From Norana najaformis (Eukaryota; Annelida; Clitellata; Crassiclitellata; Hormogastridae), in contig OZ029919.1 in the NCBI GenBank assembly GCA_964023275.1, forward strand, positions 6,805,450 through 6,869,449: a DNA stretch of 64,000 nucleotides, in the 5' to 3' direction. Made by a program: the position numbers and the translations under genes. Below the pieces are notes generated by a model. That model was not told the DNA's origin. It made no database searches and saw only the letters and a list, made by a program, of their open reading frames with translations. Position 1 is the first letter of the stretch, and the number at the start of each line of letters is the position of its first letter. This document shows positions 23,857 through 34,000 of this stretch, in pieces.

Positions 23857-26379
23857 CATTTGTTTTCAAGGTTGTTTGTCAGCTAGCCAGTGGCCACTAC
23901 AAAAATGTAACCACTGCCAAGGGTTGAGCTCCAGACTGTAGAGTAAAGCTGCAAGTTATGCCACCATTACGCTACTATCCACGCCTGCAGTCATAGTAAG
24001 AATGAGGTATAAACTCTGACATCTGCCAAGAGATGACAAAGCACAGATTAATGGTAACTCCAGCAATCACAACCCAGACTGATACCACTATAGAAGTCAG
24101 AACTCAAAAAAGAAAATTCCATTTGAATAGGTTTAAACAATTAGCCTCGTGCAGTACCAAGTAGCAGACTTCAGCCTGCAAATCATCTGCTTTACCAAAT
24201 GGTTGATAAGAATATAACTGTGAGAGCAGTAGAACCTTAAACTAACCCAAGGTACAGCCATGGGTAAAAACTACAGTATAAAGCATTGGTGATTCAATTT
24301 TTAAATCCTGAGGGCGTTTCACCTCATCATCTGATCTTTCCACCAACACTGTTAGGTGAACTGTTATGGCCAAGTTTGCTAAGGGGGCATTAGACAGAAA
24401 TCCTAAAACATCTTTCTGTCCGGGCATGAACTTGACCTTTATGGGTTAACCACTGCTTTCCCAATGTAATAATCATTCAAACTATTCTGGTGCACCTATG
24501 CTTAGAACAACATTATTTACAGTAACATTGATAAGAATGATAAGTAATACATTTCCAGTGAAGTTCTTCAGAGAATAGATATGTATCTGAGATGACAGAA
24601 CATGACAGACATGTTCTGTCATCGGTCAGCTGCTAAACATCATTGGGATCTGATTTTGTAAAATAAATTCTACTAGAAATCTATAACGCCAAACTCATCC
24701 TCCAATGCCAAGTGCACAGGTGGCCTCATGCATACACAAAGAAGTTGTGCAGTATCACCACTACACTGTCAAATGCAAACATTGAGTACCGGTTACATAA
24801 ATGTGCCCAATAACATCAACTGATGTGGTAGAACATGATTTGTAAACCTAATGTGGCCAAACTTTTATCATATGGTCTGGAAATAAAGCAAACTCACAGC
24901 CACAGTAGGTGTGGCAGATGTGGTAGCCAGGCTGTCTTTAGGACACAGCAGACATGTTCTGACAGAAGTCATATGACTTTGGTTACACTACCCTCAGATC
25001 ATGCGATATCCAGTACATCTCCAGTACTATACCAACATCTGTTTGACCTTCATACAATCTCTCTCTATCTCTCTCTCTCACACACACATTCCATCGCATG
25101 ACCTTGATCTCATAAATTTTATCCAAAGAAATTCAACTGCAACCAACACGGAACTGCTCACCAGCAAATTCTCTTAGCAGGTGTTTCCTTATGCTTTCAT
25201 TTATCTCGTTGCTTACTATGACGCCTTTTAAGTACCTCACAAAAGCGCTGTCTACACTGAAAAATTATGAAACACTTATATGTACAATTGCAAAACATCT
25301 ACGTGGTAAAGAAACAAAGACAGGAAAACCAGAGCAAGAATTCAAACCATATCACAAATTATTTAATTTATAACTATCAACATGATCATTAAATGCCAAA
25401 GTAAAAAGCAGCCTACAAACGAATGGCTAATGCCGAACTGGGAATCAAACATGGAGCATTCTGAATGGACTAACTGGGGTCTAAAACACTAAGACTAACT
25501 TCCATTTTGACGGCTATGGTCGTAAACTCCGGTTCCAGGCTTGCTTGACAATAATTCCACAAATACGTGCACAAACAGGATCATTCACTGTAGCCTATGT
25601 TGCCTCTCTTCCACAAGTGCTTGAGAACCAGTCAGGACAATCGTGGCTTTGTACCGAGAGGTCAGAAGCACTTCTGAAGAGTTCCTCTAGTAGAGGTGCT
25701 AAATAAATTTATGAACCACACAATTACAAAATTAAGGTATTCGGTAACACAGCATGCCCATTTATTTGGGTTTGAATCCTGGATGCGGAAAAGATTAGCA
25801 AAAGCATTAGTTATCTGTTGCTGTGCCGCCCACAGCAAAACAACTCTCAAGGCATAAAACTGAAGAGATCCATAGCTTAAATCCATTCCTCCACATCTAT
25901 GAGAAGATTAGGTTTCCAATGGATACCACTGCACAGACTTTTAATCTTTAAAAATTCAAACAACAGATCACAGAGGAATGGTATCTGGGATCACACAATC
26001 AATGTGGGCTCCATGTGGTGGCCTCAAATCAATAACCCAAATAAAACAACAATGAAATCACTTGATTCTGACTCCTTAAGTAGTCAACTGCTTTGCCTTA
26101 GGCAGCAAATATTTAGAAATGCACAAGAAATCTATTTTAAACATACATAAACTAAATAAATTCAGCACTGTTTTTTAAAATAAATTTAGCACTGGTTATT
26201 TAAACTTTAGTTTAGCTGTAACTGGGCCATGCATTTCCACCAGATCCAAAGAACTGCTAAGAATTTCCAAATAAATCACCAAGAAAATGCTTGTCATTGT
26301 TTCATATGTCAATTCAAGCAAAAGATTTGACTGAGAAAACAATTCAGCAGTTTTATGTAGAAGGCATGATTTCACTTGT
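20677..26379. other. Long AT-rich intergenic stretch
   Basis: About 5.7 kb with no supported gene. It may include long 3' UTRs of the convergent membrane-protein gene (+) and ATG5 (-). It holds an (AT)n run at 23811-23853, a tRNA-like SINE remnant on the minus strand near 23885-23995, another near 25436-25500, and a short CT/CA tract near 25055-25090. The largest open frames (22561-22908 minus, 23025-23345 plus) have no recognisable features. Confidence 0.5.
23885..23998 (-). mobile_element. SINE remnant, minus strand
   Basis: The minus strand reads TAGTAGCGTAATGGTGGCAT (box A-like) and a later GAGCTCAACCC (weak box B), as in a tRNA-derived head. It is degraded. Confidence 0.4.
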
Positions 26380-26385
26380 TTTATT
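26380..26385 (-). terminator. Candidate ATG5 polyadenylation signal
   Basis: AATAAA on the minus strand, about 111 bp beyond the ATG5 stop codon. The position suits a short 3' UTR. No GT-rich element was checked. Confidence 0.45.
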
Positions 26386-26495
26386 GTTATGATGCAATAT
26401 TACAGGTGATCCAACTTCAGAAAGAATCTGAAGAATTAGCATCCTAAAGTCTTCAGTGCGAGAAAAAACAGGAAAACTAAAAGCTGAAGATTTGC

Positions 26496-27311
26496 TTAAC
26501 GAGGCAACAGACATATATGCAGAAAATTGTCTGGGTAACTCAAATGTTCACTGAGCCAGTGAATCGGTGTATCAAGCGAAGGTTGTATCCCTTGGATTAC
26601 AACGCTAAATTTCCGGTCCTCGTTGTTCCAGTCGTTCAGTTCTGGCAAAGTCTGATACAACAGGTCTTTCAAGGTATGTTGCTCTCCTGCCGTGGACGTT
26701 GGTCGAAAAAGCGTCTGAACGAATGGTTTTTCAGCTTGATGAATGCGAAATGGAATATGTCGAAATGGTTCGCCTGCACTGTGTTCCATGAGTTTCCGAT
26801 TCACCGTCCAGAACAAATCGAATTTGTCATTAACTAGACCTTGCCAGAGCTGCTTGTGATCCTTCTTCAACATTGTGCTGATCACCGTACATCGATGTTT
26901 CAGAAAGTCTGCCTCTTTAACCGTCGACATGAAATGTGACTCCACGGCGTCCTTGCTGGGGCAGTGGAGCAATTCAGTTTCTGGAAAGTTTTGAAAATGA
27001 ACTGTAAGGGTCCACGGAAGTCGAGTTGGGTGACTGGCGAGATCAAAGAGCACACCGACAGGATAGTGCCATCGCAGTGGAACACCTTCGTCCTCAAACC
27101 ACATTTCACCCTGCTGATCCGGGTCGACATACTTCAGAAAATGTTTCTGGACCTTATCAGTTACTAGCGGAAAGTACGTCTGTCGTGAAAGAACCAAGTA
27201 GAATTGTTCGGGTTTTTCAGCCGAGAACATTTCCTCATCAGAAGCGAGGACAAAGCAGACAGGAATCTTTCCGTCCCAGACTTCCCGTAATGTCTGAACA
27301 TCGTCCGCCAT
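26496..27311 (-). CDS. ATG5: Autophagy protein ATG5, intronless
   Basis: A single intact frame of 271 residues, close to human ATG5 (275). ATG5 is joined to ATG12 and, with ATG16, promotes lipid conjugation of ATG8/LC3 on forming autophagosomes. Visible conserved blocks: TDKVQKHFLKYV, MWFEDEGVPLRWHYPVGVLF, HCPSKDAVESHFMS, KKDHKQLW, the NRKLMEH and FRHIPFRI blocks, and the C-terminal HWLSEHLSYPDNFLHI. Layout: first ubiquitin-like fold about residues 12-108, helical region about 118-190, second ubiquitin-like fold about 195-271. The acceptor lysine for ATG12 (K130 in human) aligns with K132 in STVKEAD. It has no introns here, whereas vertebrate ATG5 has several. This is either intron loss or an intact retrocopy. 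The frame has no damage, so it is likely functional. Confidence 0.96.
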   Translation of the reverse strand: MADDVQTLREVWDGKIPVCFVLASDEEMFSAEKPEQFYLVLSRQTYFPLVTDKVQKHFLKYVDPDQQGEMWFEDEGVPLRWHYPVGVLFDLASHPTRLPWTLTVHFQNFPETELLHCPSKDAVESHFMSTVKEADFLKHRCTVISTMLKKDHKQLWQGLVNDKFDLFWTVNRKLMEHSAGEPFRHIPFRIHQAEKPFVQTLFRPTSTAGEQHTLKDLLYQTLPELNDWNNEDRKFSVVIQGIQPSLDTPIHWLSEHLSYPDNFLHICLLPR

Positions 27312-27728
27312 GTACGTATATCGTTTGACTCTATGGCGTGATTCGGCAATTTAAGTTCAGCGTAAATTCACAGAAAAAATTTCTTATCACGCAACACGAT
27401 CGCTCAATTCTGCAAATACTACAGCTTTTCTGGAGCGTCGTAACAATATTAATTTGAAAAAAATTAAGAAATGCTAAAGACCACATCAAACATCCGCAAA
27501 GGCATTCGGGATAAAAACGATTTATTTATCCTTGCCGAAGACTTTAAATATAGAAGATATCTATCCGGTTCAACGCGGTTATTAATAGAATCACAAGGGG
27601 TGGAGCATTAGATCATTTTTTATTGATAGGAAATGACGCAAGATGAGCTTGTTAAATAAATATCGCTGATTAGAGGCGTCACTGAATAAAGATATTCGAT
27701 ACTTGTTTAAAGTCATGCTTAATTGTTA
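27312..27728. other. ATG5 upstream region
   Basis: AT-rich unique DNA directly upstream of the ATG5 start. It should hold its promoter and 5' UTR. No specific motif is recognised. Confidence 0.35.
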
Positions 27729-28175
27729 TGCCTTGACAGTGCTGCTTTTGACAGCGTTGGCTACCAACTACAGGTCCATAATCAGCAGAGGCTACGGTGT
27801 GTCTGGGTCTGCCTTAAACTGGCTATCTTCTTGCCTCTCCAATCTTTCTCTGCAAGTTGACACTGGTATGATTTGACCTGATCCTCTTTTTGCAATCTGC
27901 GCTGCTGGTGTCCCACGGGGATTTGTCCTTGGCCCCCTAATTAGGCCTATTTACGATCTTCACTTCACCAGTCATTGTGGCCAATCATTTTGAAGTCCAG
28001 TTACAGCAGTTGGCCAATGACAATCAGCTTTACATTGCTCTGTCGCCCACTGATCAGTCTGGCAAGGTTAAACACGAAGAGTGCTTCTCTACGTGCCGTG
28101 CATGCATGGTATTGTGGTATGCTGTTGCCTCAGTGGTTTGGTCATTGACCTAGTTAAATCTGAGGCGACCATGTT
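27729..28175 (+). mobile_element. Degraded CR1/L2-like LINE reverse-transcriptase fragment
   Basis: Short stretches in different frames give the palm-domain series of a non-LTR reverse transcriptase: RGYGVSGSALNWLSSCLSNL, then GVPRGFVLGPL, then LANDNQLYIALSP (where YADD is normally found), then a CRAW-like block. Order and spacing fit one element. Frames are broken and the catalytic YADD is not intact. Confidence 0.75.
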
Positions 28176-28372
28176 GTACTGTGAAGATTACAGGTTCAAA
28201 TCTCCTCGAAGGCGATTACTGTGTAGGTAGGCACTTTGAACAAGTCCTTCACTCACAATTGCTCAACGCCATCAATTTATGCTTAATCATTAAGAAGTGG
28301 CGCTTAATCAATGCAATAATGATGATGATGATGATGATGACGAGGACGACGATGATGATGAAAATCCTGGCC
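28176..28372 (+). mobile_element. tRNA-derived SINE with CORE-like block and (GAT)n tail
   Basis: Box B-like CAGGTTCAAATCTCC, then GCACTTTGAACAAGTCCTTC, which resembles the GACCTTGGGCAAGTC block common in CORE-type SINEs, then AAGTGGCGCTTAATC and (ATG)n. Relatives lie at 36318-36545, 46600-46750 and 47068-47175. Confidence 0.65.
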
Positions 28373-28456
28373 TCAAAATAAGGGACAAATTTTATTCTTT
28401 AAACACTAGATGGATTTGCTGTAAAGATTATCATTGCTTACGTACTTGTAAGCATA

Positions 28457-28509
28457 TCGGTCGCTATAGAAAAACATGTAGCAGCCTACATTTACATTTA
28501 TATAAATCC
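28457..28509 (+). mobile_element. Family B repeat tail fragment
   Basis: Contains GGTCGCTATAGAAAAACATG and the CATTTACATTTAT tail of the repeat at 7671-7850. It lies directly beside the MITE at 28521. Confidence 0.6.
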
Positions 28510-28520
28510 AAGCGTCCTAA

Positions 28521-29004
28521 GGGGCCGTCCATAAATGACGTCACGCACCTGGGGGCGAGGGGGTCGCACATCTGTGACGATTTGTGACGAAGGGGAGGGG
28601 TGTTTAAGAAATGTGACGTCACATCATCACATCAAACATCAAAATGCGTATATTAAACTTTATTTTAAAATTTCACTCAATTAAACAAGTTCCACTTAAT
28701 TAACAATAATTGTTACCACAATTTAACAACACTAATTATGATTATTGCATTCTTAAGTTTTGGATTGTTTACCTTTTACGCTCGGTGTCAATTTTGGGGT
28801 TTTTGGAAGTGAGGCAATCCAAGGAGCAGATTTTCAATCATGAACCTTCAACGCATAACGCTTTTAAGGACATCTGTTTTTTTGGGGGGTGCAGAGCTTT
28901 GTGATGTCATATTTGAGGGGGTATGACTTTTGCGACGACGCGTGACGAGGGGGAGGGGGTCATAAATCGTCCTAAATTGCGTGACGTCATTTATGGACGG
29001 CCCC
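28521..29004. mobile_element. PIF/Harbinger-like MITE
   Basis: Terminal inverted repeats of 27 bp are perfect (GGGGCCGTCCATAAATGACG onward). A 3-bp TAA is duplicated on both sides (28518-28520, 29005-29007), fitting PIF/Harbinger target duplications. At 484 bp with no transposase frame, it is nonautonomous. Each TIR contains the perfect CREB-type palindrome TGACGTCA (28536-28543 and 28982-28989), and a third copy lies at 28614-28621. Confidence 0.8.
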
Positions 29005-29007
29005 TAA

Positions 29008-29504
29008 CAAGAGACAAATCCTGTTTTTCAAACATTATGACCAACGAAAGGCTTTTACAGGAAATCTTGTCAGCTGCTTTTATCCCAAATTTTCAGCTTA
29101 TACAGGGCTACATCAAGGTAAATTTATGTTTCGTTCTGTTGGGTCTACAGCAGTGACTCTAAAAAAACTTGCTTATTTAGAAACCATTGTGTTGGTTGAC
29201 TGCTCGCCATCTAGTGAATAATTATAAACCATGCGACGGACGGCTCACGTGAGCGCTTACTATACACACACATACACGTATAGCTTCGCCAATGCTTTTC
29301 CCGATTGGCGTTGTTACGCGCCGTTGTTCACTGAAGTTGTGATTGGCGCAATACAAATGCGTTGTTGTACTAGATCGACAATCCAGTTAAGCAGTTCCTA
29401 ATATTTATACGAATTTAAGATTACTCACTCGGTCCAACTCGCTGCATACGTTCTTCTAGAATTCTGCTACTAGAGCAACAGGGTATGAGTGCCGAAGTGG
29501 TTCC
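29008..29504. other. Unique stretch between two MITEs
   Basis: No gene is seen. Around 29288-29347 there are one direct (CCAAT) and two inverted (ATTGG) CCAAT boxes near CGCG-containing sequence. This could be promoter-like, but no exon follows nearby. Confidence 0.3.
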
Positions 29505-29512
29505 TATGGGAG

Positions 29513-29668
29513 CAGTGGCTTAAAAATGAAATTTCGCCTCCAGCAGATTACTCACTGGGCCTCTGGGGCTTGTTCGTACTTTATCAGGCTCTGAGCGGGT
29601 CCCCCTTTTTTGATTCGAGCCCGGCCTACCGCAGGTGCGATTCCTGCAGCACCGTAGTTATGCCACTG
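29513..29668. mobile_element. hAT-like MITE
   Basis: Ends CAGTGGCTTAAAA and GTTATGCCACTG. The flanking 8-mers TATGGGAG and CATGGGGG agree at 6 of 8 bases, consistent with an eroded 8-bp duplication. The inner sequence (AAATTTCGCC, GATTACTCA, CAGGCTC) resembles 38768-38900. Confidence 0.55.
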
Positions 29669-29689
29669 CATGGGGGCCAGCAGCGTCCG

Positions 29690-29717
29690 GTAAGTAAGTA
29701 AGTAAGTAAGTAAGTAT
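29690..29717. repeat. (GTAA)n microsatellite
   Basis: Six to seven AAGT/GTAA units, probably the tail of an unidentified retroelement. Confidence 0.85.
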
Positions 29718-30642
29718 ATTCTTTATTAACCAATAGCTAATCGCACATTGGTTTACAAGTATTTAAGAACACAAGAAAACTTAATAATCATACAACATCC
29801 TAACAATAAAACATTTACGAGTTAAATTGTCAGCAGGAGGAATAATACGATCATGGGTGTGGGGCCGTAGGGAATAACTGAGGGTTTTAATTGGTGGGAG
29901 TAGCTGATGTAAGACATGATTTGAGTTGTTCAAGATTGCTTTAAAGAGACGAGCATCAGCTGTGCCACAGAGTAGTTGCATCCATTGTTCGACTACATCT
30001 TGAGTCTACATTGCCGGCCGTTGACGTCGACTTAATGTAACCGCATTTGCTTAAAGTCGAATAAAAAAAAACTTCTGCATACAAAAGGCAGATTGGGTAA
30101 ATGGCAGATTCAACTGCTGCTGCGAATTGCATTGCAGAAAGCGCCATGGAAACGGCGGCAAGGATGAAAAATGGAATTGGTACAAATAAAAATGTATAAA
30201 CCCGTCAAACGGCACAATAATACCCATCACAATGCAGATGTCTGTAGGCTATGCCACCGGGACACGTTCGAGACCTCCTTGTACAAGTGAATGACATACA
30301 CACAAGCCTAAGTAGGCCTAAGGACGCAGTCGCTTACTATCTGCACGCTCAACAGCATGGTTTTACGTTAATCTGAAATATATAGTCTAGGCCTAAAGCG
30401 GTGCGGTGAATTTAAATAGATCAAATGACACAAAATGCAAAATGAAATGGTCTGCGTATCGTGGAAACTCTGAGTGATAGCTGGAGGCGATTGGATAGAT
30501 TGACCACGATGCCGAATGAGCTATTTCGCCGACGACTCTCTCGGCAAAGCGTCTGCTAACAAATGCTTCTAGCGTCAGATATATACGAATGGAACGCAAC
30601 GCAGATATGATTGTGGTGTTTTGCGGTAGCGGAAGATAGTCA
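29718..30642. other. Intergenic stretch upstream of PTK7
   Basis: No gene is supported. Short open frames on the minus strand have no recognisable features. PTK7 5' UTR exons or enhancers could lie here. Confidence 0.35.
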
Positions 30643-30780
30643 TATGTGGTTTAAATAAAATTACGTCAATATATGGTTAACGTAAAATTACTCAAATGTG
30701 GTTTACGTGAAATTAGGTCAAATGTTGTTGACTTAAAATTATGTCAAATATGGTTAAAGTTACGTCAAACATTGCAGCAT
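30643..30780. repeat. About 26-bp minisatellite just upstream of PTK7
   Basis: Five imperfect units of the form TGTGGTTTACGTGAAATTAG followed by GTCAAA. Several read TACGTCA or a one-base variant, a CRE-half-site-like word. The array ends about 190 bp before the PTK7 start codon, so it may lie in the promoter or 5' UTR. Confidence 0.7.
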
Positions 30781-30967
30781 GTTACATATGACGCGCACGA
30801 AACACTTTGGATTACACATGTTGACGCTGAAAAGGAGCCTTATATGTACACGAAATAAGCCGTATTTCGATTTTAACTGGTCTTTGCACTTAATTTGGAA
30901 TTAGAAGAAATTAACCGTCGTTTGAACATATTTGAAACTGGTAGAAATTACCTTCGTGGCGTTTAAA

Positions 30968-31028
30968 ATGTTTTCTTCGAATGTGAGATTTCAGCTTTTA
31001 TTGCGGCAGTTGATACTTGTGCTACTGG
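30968..31028 (+). CDS. PTK7: PTK7 exon 1, signal peptide (preferred start)
   Basis: ATG at 30968 encodes MFSSNVRFQLLLRQLILVLL, basic then hydrophobic, and stops at a strong donor CTGG|GTGAGT in phase 1. That phase matches the acceptor TTGTTCTACAG at 32877. A separate signal-peptide exon with a phase-1 intron is usual for Ig receptors. The alternative start is ATG 32826 in one longer exon. Confidence 0.62.
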
Positions 31029-34000
31029 GTGAGTAAAACTAATTTGATTGGCCAATATTTTGATAATTCGACCAATAAAAATTAACCGTGTAAGACTATT
31101 TTTCCGAAGTAATTAAAGTCTAATTTGAAATGGCTTCTTAAAAAGCGGTTATATTGGGTAACAGATTTCACCAAATGTTTAATTTATTCGTTTATTCAGC
31201 TGACCATCATTAGTAACCGAACAAATTTATTAGGCGCCCGGCGTATGGAATCAGGCAAGCACGCTGGGAGTTTGGGCATTTTGATGCAAGCGAGAATTGG
31301 AGTGACCATTGACCTTTAATCTGATAATAATTTTAACCTTTGAGAAAACAGCGATGATGATTATCAGAATGATGATGGTATTAAATTAATAAAAAATAAC
31401 GAAACTTACTGTCTTACAAGTCAAAATGCTGTAGATTTGAGACTAGGCCAAGTGCACAAACCTAGTGGGGTGACAGTTGTGCATTCAGCTTTAAAAGTCC
31501 TGTATTTAGAAATACCCTGCCAACTATAATCTATTTTGAATTAAATATGCATAAATCTTACGGACCTCTGGAGAGGGTCATGGCTCAAATCTCTTCTAAC
31601 CCAACCGGCTGCCGTGCCAGTGTTGATTGTATAATACAGTAGTTCTGACCAGTTTGATGATACCTACTGAAGAGCCTACAATAAGTAAACGCCCCTAGGT
31701 AGTGCCATTAATGAGTAAGAGAATGATTAATGATGATAACAGTGATAACAACAATTTGGGTTGTTACTAGTTTCCCAGGTGCATTCAATGGAGGGGCTTA
31801 TCATGTTGAGAACTATGGTAGTAGGCCAGCTAGAATCACGATGAGGTGTATTTGGGGTGGGGTTGATGGTGATTATGATGATGTAGACGATGATTCACTG
31901 ATACTAGCAGAGGTTTTGATTACAGAGAATTTTTCTGAGACCATTGTTGCAGTTGTGCAAAAGGAGAAAGCCTGGCAGGTGTAGTGCAGTTTTTATTGTT
32001 AAAGGCTTTTTAGTGTTGCATTATTTTGAGGCAATCATCTGTGCCCTACAAGTGAAATTCTTAGAATAGGATGTCTATTGTCAATACTTCATTCAGGCCC
32101 TTAATTATCCTCTTGTAAGGATCTCAGGATTTGGGTAGCATAGAGTGGGGTAGAGCCTAAAGGGTGGGGTGGCTGCCAGTACCGTATCTCCTGAGTCCTT
32201 CTGTGTGGATAATTTATACCCCTAGGCTGACGATGGGTACATCCAAACCAATGATTTGCTTATTTGTTGTGACAGCTTTAATTACCCCTTTGCTGAGTAG
32301 AGAACTATAGGGTAAGGCCTAATGACATGTCTGCTGAATGGGCAAGGGTGAGGAAGGTGAATAGGCCGGAAGACCAACCCCCTTACAGGGGACTACAGAT
32401 GGAAGGAACTAATGAAATGCATGATACACATTGGGTGCTGCGAGCCCATTGAAGCTATCACTTTGTGCTGGGACAACAGTTGTTGAGTCTCCCATTGGTG
32501 GCCTGTTTGTCTGGCCGACCGGTTCTGTTTGGGTTCAGTGGGCCACTACCGCGTGATGTGCTTTGTGTAATAATAAAGGGTCTGCATAAGGCTGATTTCA
32601 CACAGACCCCGTGATCTTTTGGCGTCTCGCTGTCCAGTGTCCTACAAGTCAGACCAGCAATAACTGCAGGAACAGCTACCGTCAGCTTACCTTGTTGAAC
32701 CATTACACCTTAATCTCCAGGATTACGTCTTACTTATTCCGCAGACAAAGCTAGTTCTGTCCGCAACTGAAGACCACGTACAAAACAGTTTAGGTGCAAA
32801 ATAGTTTTGACTAGAATGCGTCAAGATGGGTATTTTGTTTGTTGCGACTGTACTCTTTACGTTTGGTTGTTCTACAGCCAGCATAACGAAGCAGCAGGAT
32901 AGCTTTTACTTCGATCCAGCACCAATAAACCAGGATGTTTTGGAAGGCGAGCCTGTGAAACTGCGATGTGATGTCTCAAATCGAAAGATGATATTCTTCT
33001 ATTGGATGCTGAACGGACGCCAACTGACGAACACGAGTCGAAGGTTTCAGGAAGACAGCGACCTGAGAATTCTGTGGGTCGATCGTCACCATGACAACGG
33101 TTCTCTGAGATGTATCGCTACGAATGTGTCGACTGGAATAGCACTGCGAAGTGCAGAAGCGAAACTCAACATTCTGTGTAAGTTCACTTTTCAGTGTGGA
33201 TAATTTATGTTTATAACTGAATAATGCATGACTGTAATTCAGTCAAGTTTTTATAAAGTTCTCTGTTAACTTATATAACTTTGTGTTTCTGAAATCAACT
33301 ACCTCAGCTGAATATAGCAAGTCAAGTACATCTCTGTTCAGTTTTAGTTATTGTCGTAGCAATGGCTGAAATTAAAAATACCAGTGAAGCTGCTCATTGT
33401 TGACTATAAATGTATTTTAAAGTTTGGCCAAGTTTTGATTTTTGATTTTACCTGAATTCATTGGAAAATGCCATTGGCAGTAACCCACTGAAATAGGCAG
33501 GGGTGATGAAAGACGGATTTCATGCATGAAATTCATTTGAACAGAAGCATAGTTGAAGCCAAAATCGCAGAATTCTTCATTCTGGATCAGGCTGCCATGC
33601 ACCTGCAGCATGGGCTTCTTGTCATTTCTCCGCTGCTATTTTGTCAGCAATTGAAGACGATTCTGAATTGATTGTAGGTCTTGTGTTATTAGGTCGGGAG
33701 CTCCGCTGAGGAGTTTTCTAGGACAGAGGTGCTATATAAATGCGCACTTAGGATTACAATATACGGGAGCGGGTTTGAGATGATGTGGTTATACATGCGC
33801 TGAAATATGTAAGGGAATTTATCCACTGAAAATTCATTTGGTGGGTCTACTGCTGCATGGATAGTTCTATTCATTAATTCACTAATTCAGAGCAGTTGTA
33901 TAGCACTTCTTTAAGACACTGACTGAGTAGCACTCCTTGATTAGAGAACGTTGCTAACTATCATAATATATCCTTTGTTTTAGTTAGGTGTATTCTCTAT

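Noticed and set aside
32458-32703. 81-residue minus-strand frame in PTK7 intron 1
   Set aside because: No domain recognised. Probably a repeat-derived or chance frame.
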